Shown here: positions 34,250 through 45,355 of the stretch, in pieces
How positions within the stretch are numbered: the stretch's first letter is position 1
How the letters are laid out: every line of letters starts with the position of its first letter
Source of the DNA: Sternotherus odoratus
Taxonomy: Eukaryota > Chordata > Testudines > Kinosternidae
Length of the DNA: 64,000 nt
Assembly (NCBI GenBank): GCA_032164245.1
Contig: JAVMKO010000001.1
Coordinates: 290,457,041 to 290,521,040, forward strand
Direction of reading: 5' to 3'
The notes under the pieces: generated by a model
Databases searched by the model: none
Seen by the model: the letters and a program-made list of their open reading frames with translations, nothing else
Told to the model about the DNA's origin: nothing
Translations under genes and position numbers: made by a program

Positions 34250-34860
34250 CAGGCGTAGGAGGCTCTGGCCTTTGTGTGTCTCTCTTCCTTTGCCTCTGTT
34301 ACTCCTTCAACCACTGCCAGCTAGAGTAATGATGGGGCTTCCGACGCCTCAATTCTAATTAGCAATTCAGCTTTGCCATTTGACTGGCAGGTGTTGGTAA
34401 TAACATGATGTGACCGAATTCCCATTCCTGGGTAAATTGCCCAAATTCACAGCAAGTACACTGGGACTCATTGTCTGAGATTACATGGGGTGGGGCACTG
34501 CTTTGTTGCTTTGTCTGTGATGATTTCTGCGGGAGTGTCTGATAATTCAGCTAGTTCCCGGAAGTCTGAAGAGTAGTCTACAATAATGAGGGAGTTTGTG
34601 TGGTTTGCAGTGAAAAGATCCATTTTTACTTTGCTCCAAGGTTGGTTGGGGCTGCTGTGTATATTCATTGTCTCTTCTTGCTGCTTGGCCTGTATTTCCC
34701 CACATGTAGCACATGTGTTCACCAGGTCTGGAAATCCTTGGTCATGTTTGGAGAGTATATGGCCTTTTTGGCTTTCTGGAAACAGATTTCTGTTCCGCAA
34801 TTGCACTGATGTATTCTTGAGAGAGTTTCTGTTCTTGGTTAGCTGGGTTTTATGATGCAA
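34250..34860 (-). pseudogene. Ty3/gypsy integrase remnant
   Basis: A 130-codon open stretch (34468-34860) and its continuation downstream show the gypsy integrase pattern. The end of the zinc-binding domain carries CATC followed by a Q-rich linker, then PWSKVKMDLF, the start of the catalytic core with its first aspartate, then IIVDYSSDFRE. Further on, in a shifted frame, comes the second core region with a SDN motif. The glutamate of the catalytic triad is not evident and the C-terminal part is riddled with stops. The family protein domain is about 350-400 residues, and only the N-terminal and central part is legible. Confidence 0.82.
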
Positions 34861-35059
34861 CTGCCTGAATATGCGATGCTATCTTGTGCACTCAGCGTGT
34901 CTCCATAGCTCTTGTCTCAATAATTTCCCTAGAGGAAGGTGGGGCTTCTCACCTCTTGTATTTTTATGCTTTGGAACGTTGTCTCTGTGTCTGCTTCCCT
35001 TATGCTCTGCATTTGGACATGAGATTGCTCACGAGCTTTGCTCAGGTCTCTACCTTACA

Positions 35060-35560
35060 GAAGAATGAGCGTGGGCTCTGTGAGCAGGCAGCTTTCATCC
35101 CCATTATTAACGCATCACAAATGAGTTCCTCTTTGAAGATTTGCTGATTGCATGAGTTGGCCATTCTGCATAAATTGGCAATACACTGATCGGTTGGGTC
35201 TCCAGTTTCTTGATCACAGTCGTTGAAAAGATACCTGTCATCTATGATGTTTTCTGGGAGCTGAAAACACTTCTGGAGTCCCTCTGAGATTTTCTAGGTG
35301 TCCTCCCACTCTGCTGTTGACACATCTAGATGCTGTTGGAGCATGCGGCAGCCTTTGCCCATTACGGCTAATGACGAGGTTGCTGTTTTCCCCCTTCTTT
35401 TGATCCAGCCTACTGCAATGGCGTAGCTTTCCCAGTGCAATCTAAAGAATGTCCAGTGGTGAAACAAGATCCCCTTGCAAGTCTATCTGCCGGGGATGCA
35501 ATCCGGTATGCTGCCATGATTACTGCTTTCCCCTTGCTTGTTTGCTTTGCAATATTCTTA
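35060..35560 (-). pseudogene. Ty3/gypsy gag remnant
   Basis: The minus strand between about 35240 and 35099 reads as a gypsy-type capsid block: an FNDCDQETGD segment, a leucine/methionine helix region, then EELICDALIMGM, which corresponds to the conserved 'lkdelirdrivlGi'-type stretch of gag in this superfamily. Stops occur on both sides. Directly beyond about 35030 the sequence passes to the integrase side with no protease or reverse transcriptase sequence. Confidence 0.7.
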
Positions 35561-35595
35561 GTTCTCGCTTTTCGCACATCTGCAGGGAGCTGACT

Positions 35596-35609
35596 CCATT
35601 CTGACACCA
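35596..35609 (-). promoter_or_regulatory. tRNA primer-binding site
   Basis: The minus strand reads tggtgtcagaatgg immediately after the LTR end. TGGTGTCAGAA is a common form of primer-binding site in vertebrate gypsy elements, and its position one base from the LTR boundary supports the reading. Confidence 0.75.
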
Positions 35610-35785
35610 TGTTCAGTGTTCAGGCATCATAAGGGAGAGCGAGGAGACGATGCAACATTCAGGTTTTATTCTTTCCTCCTCATCTGTAGTCTTCTCTCAT
35701 CAAGCACTTCTTGAAAGTAGAGTTCTCTGCGTTCCCAGACGTTACTCTATAGATCGGCATCGCTTCCCATTAGTATGGTATCACA
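35610..35785 (-). repeat. 5' LTR of the gypsy element
   Basis: On the minus strand the segment begins TGTGATACC and ends GAACA, so it has TG...CA termini. An AATAAA signal lies about 60 bases from its end (35666-35671 region). At about 176 bp it is short for an LTR. There is no second copy in the window for comparison. Confidence 0.65.
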
Positions 35786-36007
35786 GGGGGTGCAGACTCC
35801 CTGCCTGGGCTCCCTCCACCCATAGCAGTTCTGAGCAGTGGAGGGCTGATGCAGCAGTGGGGAGGGAACGGAGGAGAAGAGTTGCCTTTTGGAGAATTAT
35901 GTGGGAGAGGTGATGGCTTCTAGATGTAAAATTAGGATCTAGATCCAGATTTCAAACACCCCAAAGTCCAGGGTTAGATGAATCTTGGCTTTGGGTTCCT
36001 GCCCATT

Positions 36008-36632
36008 ATCAAAATAGAGTGGCGGCATTGTCCAGTGGCTGGTGCACTGGACTGGGATTCAGGAGACCAGGGTCTATTCCCAGCTCTGCCACTGATTGGC
36101 TGTGTAACCTTGGGCTACTCATTTCACCACTTTGTGCCTCGGTTTCCCTTCCCACCAGCTGTATATCTTGTCTATTTAAACGGTGAACTCTTCAGGGCAG
36201 GGACTGTCTCTCCCTATAGCTAGGTCTACACTAGGAGATAGGGGTATGATTCCCAGCTTGTGTAGACAGATTCACACTAGTTCTCATTCCGTTAGCATGC
36301 TAAAAATATTAGTGTAGCCACAGTAGCATGGGCAGTGGCAAGCGGCAGCACAGGCTAGCTGTGCTGAGTCCAAACCCACCTGGACCTCATGGGTGTGTAC
36401 TTGAGGCAGCTAGCCCATGCTGCCGCTTGCCACTGCCTGGGCTACTGTGGCTATGTTACTATTTTTGGCATGCTAGCTTAATGAGAGCTAGCACCAGTAT
36501 GTCCGGGTCAGGTGGGAATCGCATCCTTAGCTCCAAGTGTAGACATAGTCTATGTGTATGGACAGTCCCTAGCACATTGGGGTCCCCAACTCAATTAGGG
36601 CCTCTAGGTGCCACCGTAATACAAATAATAGA
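36008..36632 (+). mobile_element. MIR-type SINE interrupted by a MITE
   Basis: The first part (36008-36217) runs ggtgcactggactgggattc, agctctgccactgattggct, gtgtaaccttgggctactca, gtgcctcggtttcccttccc and agggcagggactgtctctcc. The tail resumes at 36550-36632 with ggacagtccctagcacattg and ccaccgtaatacaaataata. The order fits one MIR-type element with an L2-like tail, and a 332-bp MITE explains the gap. Confidence 0.85.
36218..36549. mobile_element. Snap-back MITE inside MIR
   Basis: The terminal repeats agctaggtctacact and agtgtagacatagt are inverted. Almost the whole element is palindromic: tagcatgggcagtggcaagc pairs with gcttgccactgcctgggcta. The target CTAT is present at both sides (36214-36217 and 36550-36553). 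It is non-coding, and its superfamily is not assigned. Confidence 0.82.
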
Positions 36633-37169
36633 TCAGGGGCTCTGTGCAAAATAAGGATCTGGGGGTGGGTTTGGATTTCAGAACACCCCCAAAGATCAGA
36701 GACGTTCTGGAGCTGGTGCCGGCCCCCTCTCTATTTATCAGCACTAATTTTCTTTTCAGGGTCCTACTTCATTGCTTTCTTTCCAGTTGTTTCGTTATAA
36801 GCTCTGCTAATGGCCTGCTGGGTGTAGCCAAACATGTCTGGTGTCAGGTGGAATCTTGAAAGAGGATTACGTAGTGAATTACCTGCAGATTATTCTTAAT
36901 CTGAATTAAAATCAGATTGATTCGGAGCACGGCGAGTCCCCTCTCTAACCGACGCAGTCTGAAGATGGAAACGAGCTAGAGACCGCCCCGAACTCATATG
37001 GACTGGATGCAGAAAGACACTTAAAATATCAGTGGTGAGCGCCCCAATGCAGCACCTTTTACTGCAACTAGTCTCAGCCCCATCCAGCCAGACAACCAAA
37101 TCATCAGTTCAGAATGCATGCCGCACAGCTGGGCTACACTCAAGAGCTGTAGGTCTCTCACCAGAATTA
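36633..37169. other. No gene recognised
   Basis: Nothing supportable was found. The phrase ggatctgggggtgggtttgg near 36655 recalls the text at 35935, perhaps an old repeat. Confidence 0.35.
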
Positions 37170-37443
37170 TAGGCCTCATCTACATTTGAGCTGGGCGGTG
37201 TGATTCCCAGCTTGCATTGATGCACCTGTGCTACCTCGCACAGCAGTGTAGCTGGCGTGGCACAGGTAGCAACTTGGGCTAGTGAGTCTGCCCTCGGGGG
37301 GCCGGGGGGGCACATACTCAGGAAGCTAGCTCGAGCTGCTGCCCATGCTCCTCCCAGTTACACCACTATTTTTAGTACGTTAGTGCAACCAGAGCTAGCG
37401 TGGGTGGATCACACCTCCCAGAGCAAATGTAGATGTAGCCTTA
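37170..37443. mobile_element. Snap-back MITE
   Basis: The ends cctcatctacatttgagctg and gcaaatgtagatgtagcctt are inverted. Inner text (gtgtgattcccagcttgc; ccactatttttagtacgtta) matches the family at 36218-36549. Confidence 0.75.
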
Positions 37444-37534
37444 GAAACAACTCATTGTGCTGCAAGTTAAAATTCTGGCTTATATTTGGAGCATCAGCTG
37501 CAGAGACACCTCGCCTTCATCATCTTACTCTCTG

Positions 37535-37720
37535 AGCACAATCATTAGTCCTCATAACGCTACTGTGCAGTGGGGAAGATACTTCCTCTGTTTTACTGAT
37601 GGAGCAACAGGGAGGAAGATTAAGTGATTTGCTCACAGAGAGTCTAGGAATCAGGCAGGAAGTGAATCTAAGTCACCTGTATTCCAGGTCAGTGCTTTAT
37701 CCACTTGACGATCCTCTCAA
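37535..37720 (-). mobile_element. MIR-type SINE fragment
   Basis: The plus strand shows tctgttttactgatggagca, ttaagtgatttgctcacaga, caggtcagtgctttatccac, which is the inverse of the MIR core. Confidence 0.65.
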
Positions 37721-38019
37721 CCTACAGAGAGCCCTACAGAGAGCAAACATATGGGTTCCAATTCAGAGTGATTTATAAATGGGCGCGACTCTACTGGGAC
37801 AAATATCAGACTTGGTATAAGTGGAAGCGGTACAAGTATTCACAGAAAGCAAAATGTACATTTACACAAGAGTATTTACTCCAGAAACACGTGCTGCTCA
37901 TCCATCCAATAAGGGAATTGAAACCATACCGTGTGACTTATCTGATCAATCACAATTACAGCAACATAGCTTGAATTTTGAACCTTTATAACTTAGCACC
38001 CACCTCACCTCACTATATA

Positions 38020-38156
38020 CCGTGTTTCCCCGAAAATAAGACAGTGTCTTATATTAATTTTTGCTCCCAAAATTACATTACATTATATTACAGCAAGAGG
38101 CAAAACTGGAAGTACGTCTTATTTTCGGGGGATGTCTTACTTTCGGGGAAACAGGG
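38020..38156. mobile_element. TA-flanked MITE (Tc1/mariner-like), 137 bp
   Basis: The left end ccgtgtttccccgaaaataa and the right end tactttcggggaaacaggg are inverted, and the target dinucleotide TA is present on both sides (38018-38019 and 38157-38158). A second internal inverse copy, gtcttattttcgggggatgt, extends the symmetry. TA duplication points to the Tc1/mariner superfamily. There is no transposase. Confidence 0.8.
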
Positions 38157-38425
38157 TATATCCATTGTCTCTGGTACAAGACAGAGACAGTTTCGATCTG
38201 GATCTAAACTCGAACTTCCCTGATGTGTGGGGCGTTCAGTTTAGGGTTTCATTTCGTGCTCATCTCTAATGTGTATGTTGCTTTGAAGGCACCAAAGCTT
38301 TTATGACCAACTGACAGTGTTTAATAACACAAAACTCCGGCGTCTCCAGATGGACCCAAACAGCTGAAAATAATCAGGCGGGAATATTGCCATTTTAACT
38401 AGTTCAGCATGAAACTGCACGCATG

Positions 38426-38453
38426 CGCACACACACACAAACACACACACACC
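38426..38453. repeat. (CA)n microsatellite
   Basis: CA repeats with one AA interruption. Confidence 0.9.
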
Positions 38454-39667
38454 CCTACTCATTTCCCACTTCCCAGAGTCTCCATATTGCCTTGTATACC
38501 ACACATTGCTCAGTAACCTCACGAGGCCCCTCCCTTTGGCCGAACCGTTCCCCCCTTTCAAACTAAGGGGGAAACGCGTGGGACGTTACGAGTGCTATAA
38601 TCCTATTTCTAATCCACCTCGTCTGGGGCCCCGTACAAACCACGTTATCAATCTGGCACTCCCTGATGATGGAGCCCACATGGGAGCCTTAGATAATGGA
38701 TTACAGCAGAGGACATGTACTTTTAAATGTTTTTAAGATGTCTGGCATGTTTTTAAGAGAAGAGGAAAGTGATTTAAGGAGGTGGGGGGGGGGAGACCCC
38801 AAAGCAACTAGGGCCTCTTGTGGGTGTCTCAGTCACTGTGTAATGATCCCCCCCCCCCACTCCCCACCCAGCCCCACCCAGCATCCCCATAGCGGAGCGG
38901 GCGTCCATTGGCTGATGGCAGTGAAACAAGCAGCTAATACACCCTGCCTTGCACATGGCTTGAATTACTCTTGCTAATAAAACCATTCGTCATCAGTCTC
39001 TGCACGGAAGATGAAGCTAGTCCTTGCTCCTGAGGATTGAATGATTGAAAGAACGAAAGATTTGCTTCTCTCGCTCACTCTTTTTTTCTTCTTTAACCTC
39101 CCTGGCCCTGGCTTGAGGTCTTGTTGTACAAGGAGAGGTCAGCAGCTCTGAGCTCAGTTCCCAAAAATTATTGCCCATGATTCAGCAATAGTAATAACCG
39201 GTCTGTTCATGAAGGGCCCTTTTGAGCATAAGGACTGAATTATCTCCCCTCCGTGAAGGATTTAATCATTCGGCGTCAGAGCAGAGAGCAGGGTGGAAAT
39301 GTCCCATCTGTGACCCTTCTGGCTCAGTCTGGAGAGAGTCCAAGTGAGATCCCAGGATATATTTTGTCATCTGACCCTTTGTTAAGGGAAATGGCATTTT
39401 GTTTGCTACAATACCCACCCCTTTCCTGTAGTCCTTACCATCTGCACCACCTAGGGTATAGTGGATGGACTGGCTGTCCCAGGCTTCTGAGGAGTGATAG
39501 GACCTCTTCTCCCGCATCCCTCAGGAGGTCACCTAAACATCCCTTCCTGGTTTCCCAGAAGCCAAGGAAACAGGATGACGAAGTCTTCTTCATAATGTCC
39601 CATTGCCAAGCAACTGGAAACCCAACCTAACACCTGCAGAAAGACTCCCATCAACTGGCTTGGACTC
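38454..39667. other. No gene recognised
   Basis: Nothing supportable was found. The part from about 39000 to 39250 looks free of known repeats. Confidence 0.35.
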
Positions 39668-39835
39668 TAAGGGTATGTCGACATTGAAGCTGGGAGTGAG
39701 TTTCCCAACTGGGTTAGACAGCCCCTCAGGGCTTGAGCTAGCATGCTAAAAATAGCAGCATGGATGTCAGGGCATGGGCAGCTCAGGTTCTCAATCCTAC
39801 CCAACCCCCCATAGGCTTGAGAGCCCACGTTCCGG
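39668..39835. mobile_element. Partial snap-back MITE
   Basis: The text taagggtatgtcgacattga then gagctagcatgctaaaaata and gcagcatggatgtcagggca resembles the left half of the 36218-36549 family. The right end is not clear. Confidence 0.45.
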
Positions 39836-40861
39836 TCCGAGGCATGACTTGGTCTACCCTGGTTGGGAGGTTCACTTTCAGGGGCAATGTTCACTTCCAA
39901 AGGGCTTAACCCTGAGAGGGGCTGGGTGCCCTTCACTCTCCCTGAAATCAGTGGGTTAATGTAAAGGTTTTCAGCAGCTCTCAGGATCTGTCCCTATGGC
40001 AGGATTAGGAGAAATGCAGGCCCAACTGCTGTCAGAGCAGAATCTGGCCCAGGTGAGGATGAAATACCTGTTATTAATTCAGCTACTGGGTAGATGACCT
40101 GGTATTGTAGCTGCCACAACAGAGCCAAAGCTCAGTTATCTACTGGTTTTAGGACCCAGTCAACGGGGTCTCTGAAATATGTCCAAAGCATTCATCACAT
40201 CCTGGTGCACAGCCTCCCTTTCCTCCCCTAAACATTCCTTTCCTCTGCTTCTCTTTCTAAAAAAAACCCACCCACCAAATAAATCCGTGTGTTCAGGTCC
40301 TGCTTCCAACTCTGCGAGCCCACGCGGCACACGGTGCAGGCCTGTCTGAAGCGAAAGCCCTTTGATGCCGTGTGCAGTGTATTGCCAACTCTCTCAAACC
40401 ATTCATCACAGGGTGACCTGGGATGGGTGCCATGAATTCAGCATGCATTAGCCATCAGAGAGGGGGGGGGGGACAGGGTACTTCCACAGACACAGTGCGT
40501 TGACAGGCGTGAAAAGTTGTATTTCCTCACATTGTGCCGGGCTTTCTCTCCGGGTTATCGAGATGCTCAAGATGCAAATAATAACAACTCCTCTCTCAAA
40601 CTCACCTTCAGTTAGCAAAGCCCTTCTGGGCTTAATTCACCCTTGCCAACAAAGACTGCCAAGTTCTGAGCCACACAAGAGAAAATAATGTGAATATGGT
40701 GATCCACAGGCCCATTTTCAGATGCAGTATTTGTTGCGATATGTTTCAGGAGGATTTGTATTTCCTTGTAACATACAGGTGATCCAATATGTAAGAAGTC
40801 TGAATGAGCTTTATCACCTAGTTTAGGTGTTTTCACAAATTAATGCTGAGTTATTTCCCTC
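39836..40861. other. No gene recognised
   Basis: Nothing supportable was found. A G-run occurs at about 40463-40473. Confidence 0.4.
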
Positions 40862-41070
40862 TTTTTATTAAACATTTTTGCTACACTCAGACTCTGTGCT
40901 TGCCCGAGGGGAAGTGCTGCCTCTTAGAGGCACCCAGGGGATGGTGCGTAATTGCCCCAGGTTACTGCGTGGGAGCTCAAGCCGGTTTTGTGTTGTATTG
41001 TTGAAAAGGAACCTCTAGATACTGAACCCAGCCCTCAGTGCTGCTGGCTCTCCCTAGCAGAAGGGTTACA
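40862..41070 (+). mobile_element. Probable LTR 3' end
   Basis: The text gaggggaagtgctgcctctt then aattgccccaggttactgcg and gccggttttgtgttgtattg aligns with 6675-6852. Both copies end at ggttaca, and flanking sequence differs afterwards. Confidence 0.45.
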
Positions 41071-41084
41071 AGTATATATAGAAA

Positions 41085-41153
41085 GGCCAGATCCTCAGCC
41101 GGTGTATCAGTGAAGCTGCACCATATTACACAAGTGGAGGAGCTAGAACAATG
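41085..41153. repeat. Foldback-repeat fragment
   Basis: The text ggccagatcctcagccggtg then tatcagtgaagctgcaccat is one arm of the foldback family seen whole at 62350-62427. Confidence 0.45.
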
Positions 41154-42383
41154 TGTGACGGGTTCCCCCCGGGGTGCCACCTGGAACTGGGATATCACTG
41201 AGCCCCCTGACCCACCGGCCTGGGCTCCCTCTCATACTGTGCTGCTGTGACAAGCTGCAAAGCCCTCCAGCCTGCACTTTCACCAGCATTCACACAGGTA
41301 GGGACACACCCAACTGCTGTTACATGCAGACTCTCTAACCAGCAGCTTCCTAGCCTGGGACCCCAGAGCAGCACCATCCTGCCCTGGTCAAATCTGTCCA
41401 GTATATGGGTTTTATCCCCGGTCTCTCTCTTCCTCAATGTGAAGGGAACAATGCACAATTGTGGTAACCAAGCAGAGAGTTTCCCCAAGCAATCCAGTCA
41501 AAGCTCACTGGTTTAGATTAAAACAAAAGCAAGTTTATTAACTTCAAAAGATAGCTTTTAAGTGATGATAAGGGATAGCAAACAGATCGAAGCAGACTAC
41601 CTAGAAAATAAACAAAAAATGCAAACTAAATTTAATATACTAAATAGATTGGATATGAATTAGCAGATTCTCACCCTGAGAGATGATACAATCAGGCTGC
41701 AGATTCTTAAGGGGCCAGCTGTACTTGATTTGTAGCTTGGAATCCCCAGGGCTTTCATGCACAGACTAGAAATCCCTTTAGCCTGGGTCCAGCACTTCCC
41801 CCAGTTCAGTCTTTGTTTCTCAGGTATTTCCAAAAGTCTTCTTGTGTGGGGAGTGAAGAACCCCAGATGATGTCATTCCCTTCCTTATGTAGTGTTAGCA
41901 AATGGTGGGGACCCTTTGTTTCAAAACTTGGTTTCCAGACCGGTTTGTGGAAAAATACTGACATCCCAAGATGGAGTCCAGCATCATGTGGCCTTGTCAC
42001 ATGTCCCTGTAGAGTCATAGCAGCCATTACTTACAGGCTGTCTGGAGTGTTCTCAGGAAGGCTCACCAGGTGGGAGATAAACTGCTCCTAAATTCTATTG
42101 TTTTCCCTAATGGCTCATTGCCTTGAACCAGCTGTCTAGACTGAAAGCATCTTGTCCAGTTGGTGTTATCCTGATGTATCTACATTTGAAATACAGATAA
42201 TCAATTTTCCTAACGTCAGATTCAAAAATGATACATATATACAAAGAGGATAATCATATTCAGCAAATCATAACTTTTCCAATGACATCTCACATGATTT
42301 ATCTTGTACATAATGCATCATAATTTATGCCATAATCATATCATAATAATATTACTATGATGAATGTGGGGTGCAGTGTCACA
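41154..42383 (-). mobile_element. Solo LTR of an endogenous retrovirus-like element
   Basis: The minus strand begins TGTGACACTGC and ends CCCGTCACA, so it has TG...CA termini with short inverted ends. It contains an AATAAA signal near 41537 (plus strand gtttattaac). The copy at 53420-56289 is colinear once its internal hAT is removed (about 1.2 kb each). Candidate flanks caatg and cagcg would be a diverged 5-bp target duplication. No internal coding region or partner LTR lies beside it, so it is a solo LTR. The retrovirus class is not fixed. Confidence 0.72.
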
Positions 42384-44694
42384 CAGCGTATTATAGATTA
42401 AGTTAACTTTCATATGGATTTTTAAAACAAGGCCTGGTTCTCTTCTCATGTATATCAGTTTTCCACCACTGTTGCTCCACTGGCCCGTTGTGTTTAATGG
42501 GATTATTTCTGGTTTATTCTGTGTAAAGTGGTTACGGTTTCAGAGCCAGAGTATGACATAATAGTACCTGGATGGACTTTACTTGCTTTGGATGCAGAGA
42601 AGTAAACATCACCCAAATACATAGAGCAAATACATTGCAAATCCCTGTAGCATTATGATTTTAAAAGGCTGGAGATGAGACAAATCTAGTGAGGACACTA
42701 AAAGACAGAGATTCTGTTGCTTGCACCTAGTGGAAAGCCTGGATGAAGAGAGCCCTCTTGCAGCATGCTTCGGATGCAGGCAAGTACAGACTTCCAATGG
42801 AAGTACATTCCAGGGACTGCTACCGAGAACACCCTGCCTTCAAATGCTACTCGGTTCCCCCTGGGGACAAATAGAAGAAGTGCTCCTGATGAACTCAAGA
42901 TGGTCTCTTAGGGAGACTGGACCTGGTTCAGTATGGAAGCACTGTATGTCTATTGATCTAGAGATGCAGTCAGAGCTTATTGCTCTAGCACTGGGCACCT
43001 AAGAGACGTTGAAAATGACTGAAGATACTCAGCTGGACAGCACAGCAAACTGTTCTGCTCATCTCATTAGCTACATCTGACTGCCATCAAACCCCTCATC
43101 ACCACCCCTCAACAGTCAGCTAAAAACGTAGTTGCTAAACATCTAAAATGTTCTACCATCTGGTGGGCCAGAGTCTGCTCTCCTTTAGCCTGGCATAAAT
43201 CCAGAGTAACGCTACTGACTGCAACAGTGGGCTCAAGGCCCATGGCCAGGAGCGGTGTGAAAAATCAGATTGATAGGGAATGTGGCCCAGCTTTATGACT
43301 TGTAACTATGTTATTATTTAACATGCATTTTTAATCTTGTCACATAATATATATTGCACCTCTAGATTTGCAGTCAATTTTAGCTAGCGAGTAACAAAAA
43401 GGTGGGGACGACATCATTTTCACCTTGCTGTGATTTTGTTGTTTGCTTGTTAATGAAAAATCTGCCAACTTCCATGCTCACTAAAATAAGGAATGTGGGT
43501 TGAGTCACTGTGAATAGCACAGCCAGGACTTCGGGACATTTTAGTGGGGATTCATTCTACCCTTTGAGCCAGGACTGATCTCATTCCCCAGCATAGTGTG
43601 AAGGAAAAGTGCTACTGAAGGTGTTGTCTTTTGGATGCGATATAAACCCAAGGTCCTGGCCACTTGTGATCAGCATAGAATCCAGGCCCCTTTTCTTTGC
43701 AAGTGTCTGTGTGTGACCCGCAACATCCTGGCAAAAATTCAGTACAATCTACCTACCTCAAATTTCCTTTTGCGGGCTCAGCTTGATAAGATAGTCCTCA
43801 CTTCCTGTCCCGAAATAAAGTGTCGAACTGCTGCACGCTGCCTCATTCCGCTCCAGCTTCACTGTTCTTTCCAAGCAAGCGTTCCATTTTAGCCACTGAA
43901 TATTTTTTCTCTGCATCAATAAGTTTGCCAAGCAGAGGGTGGCAGGTCAACGTTTCAAACAAGATAATCAAACTTTCAGAGCTGCCCAACCTCTTAGGAG
44001 GTCCTTCAGGAGAACCACGGTTCTGTCCTCCAGCCTTTACTCACATGCCATCTGACTGATTCCTCTCATGTGGCTACATGCTGATGGACAGGGACATGTG
44101 AGTAAGATTCTTCCTTTGACGACACTAGTTTCAACCCAGAATTACTCCGTTGACGTCAGTGGTGACTCCAGAGTCATACTGATTTCACTGAGAGCTAAAT
44201 CCAGCCCTATATCACTTCCCCTTCAGTTACCCAGATCACCTACAGCTTGGAAACATGAGTGCTTAAAAAAATCAAGGACTGGATTTAAATTGTTCTTAAA
44301 CCAGCAGCTCTGTTCTTATGTTATCCTTTCGAATTCCCAAGATTTAATTGTTCTATTCCCCTCACTCTCTCTCGTGTGTTTGGCCAGAAGGTAAAGTAGT
44401 AGTAGCTTATCACCAGATGATATTACAGTACCTTTCAACTCTTCCTGCTCTGGCCTTAAGAAAAAACTCCCCTACTTGTCCAGTCATGACCTCTCCTTTT
44501 CCCCTGTGGATTATTGCTGCCAATCCACAGTCAGGACAAAACCCATGCCAGATGTTGATGCAACAGATGAACGATCTGTTCCAAAGCCCCTTTTTATTAG
44601 CATTATTATTGCTTTATAAACTACTGAAATTTATGGTTGGAGTCTGGCATGTGGTATCCCCCAGTTTTGGTCCCCCACCCTGGTTTCTGTGTGA
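42384..44694. other. No supported gene
   Basis: No exon, RNA gene or complete mobile element is recognised. The 172-codon frame at 44348-44866 has no domain, and its last third lies in a dispersed repeat (44695-44825). Weak foldback-repeat fragments occur near 43170 and 44150. Confidence 0.35.
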
Positions 44695-44825
44695 TGAAGC
44701 GGAGATAGAGTCTCTGGAGGAGGAAACAGCTCACCAACTTTCAGATTACAAGCTTGAGCCTGCTTCCATTGAAGTCAATGGCAAAAGTCCCACCGAATTC
44801 AACAGCAGCAGAATTAGGACCTTTT
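44695..44825 (-). repeat. Dispersed repeat, inverse of 46700-46830
   Basis: The plus strand contains caccaactttcagattacaa, cttccattgaagtcaatggc and aaaagtcccaccgaattcaa. The inverse of this matches 46700-46830 over about 110 bases. It contains the CCATTGA..TCAATGG core. Confidence 0.6.
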
Positions 44826-44883
44826 TGTTGGTGTCTTGGTTTAAAAACAATTCAGCCGTTGTGTAAGGTTATTGCCTTGCTAT

Positions 44884-45094
44884 GCTCCAATGCTCCCCTC
44901 CCCCGCCAGTGCCTTCTGCTCACCGCTGAACAGCTGATCGTGGTAGGCAGGAGGCACTTGGAGGGAGGGAGAGGAGCTGATTGGTGGGGCCATTGGTGGG
45001 TGGGAGAAGGGGAGGTGCTGACCCGTGGGGCTGCCCCACTCTTTTTTACTGTGGGTGCTCCAGCCCCGGAGCACTCATGGAGTCGGTGCCTATG
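44884..45094. mobile_element. hAT right-part fragment
   Basis: The text tgtgggtgctccagccccgg then agtcggtgcctatg at its end is the right end of the 1238-1693 family. The left end is missing. Confidence 0.65.
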
Positions 45095-45184
45095 CTCAGT
45101 GCCTCCTCCCTCACGTTTTAACAGAAGAGGGTGCAATCCAGCCCAGAACTTAGCATCTCTGATCTTCAGGGCGCTTCCCAGGCT

Positions 45185-45355
45185 GGTTACCACCATGTTC
45201 CATTGCGGGAGGCAGCTGTCACTGCGGGCGGTTTACAGACAGGGAAAACCAGGCTCCAAGCAGTTTAAATGACTTTCCCAAAGGCACACGAGCGCAAGGG
45301 TTAGAACTCATGATTTCCTAGCCCCCACTAGTTCCCCACGGCTCTCTCTAGCAAA
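45185..45355 (-). mobile_element. MIR-type SINE fragment
   Basis: The plus strand shows tttacagacagggaaaacca, aatgactttcccaaaggcac and ggttagaactcatgatttcc, the inverse of a MIR core. Confidence 0.6.

Larger units (their letters stand above)
33730..35785 (-). mobile_element. Ty3/gypsy LTR retrotransposon, internally deleted
   Basis: Read on the minus strand, the order is LTR (35785-35610), primer-binding site (35609-35596), gag-like remnant (about 35560-35060), then directly an integrase remnant (34860-34250) and degraded 3' sequence to about 33760. The protease, reverse transcriptase and RNase H regions that normally lie between gag and integrase are missing. No 3' LTR was recognised: the far end runs into microsatellites next to the hAT at 33148-33654. 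All frames are broken by stops and shifts, so the copy is inactive. Confidence 0.82.

Noticed and set aside
34586..34855. Plus-strand hydrophobic 89-codon frame
   Set aside because: It is the antisense shadow of the gypsy integrase remnant.
44348..44866. 172-codon frame as a gene
   Set aside because: No domain; its last third is within a dispersed repeat also found at 46700-46830.
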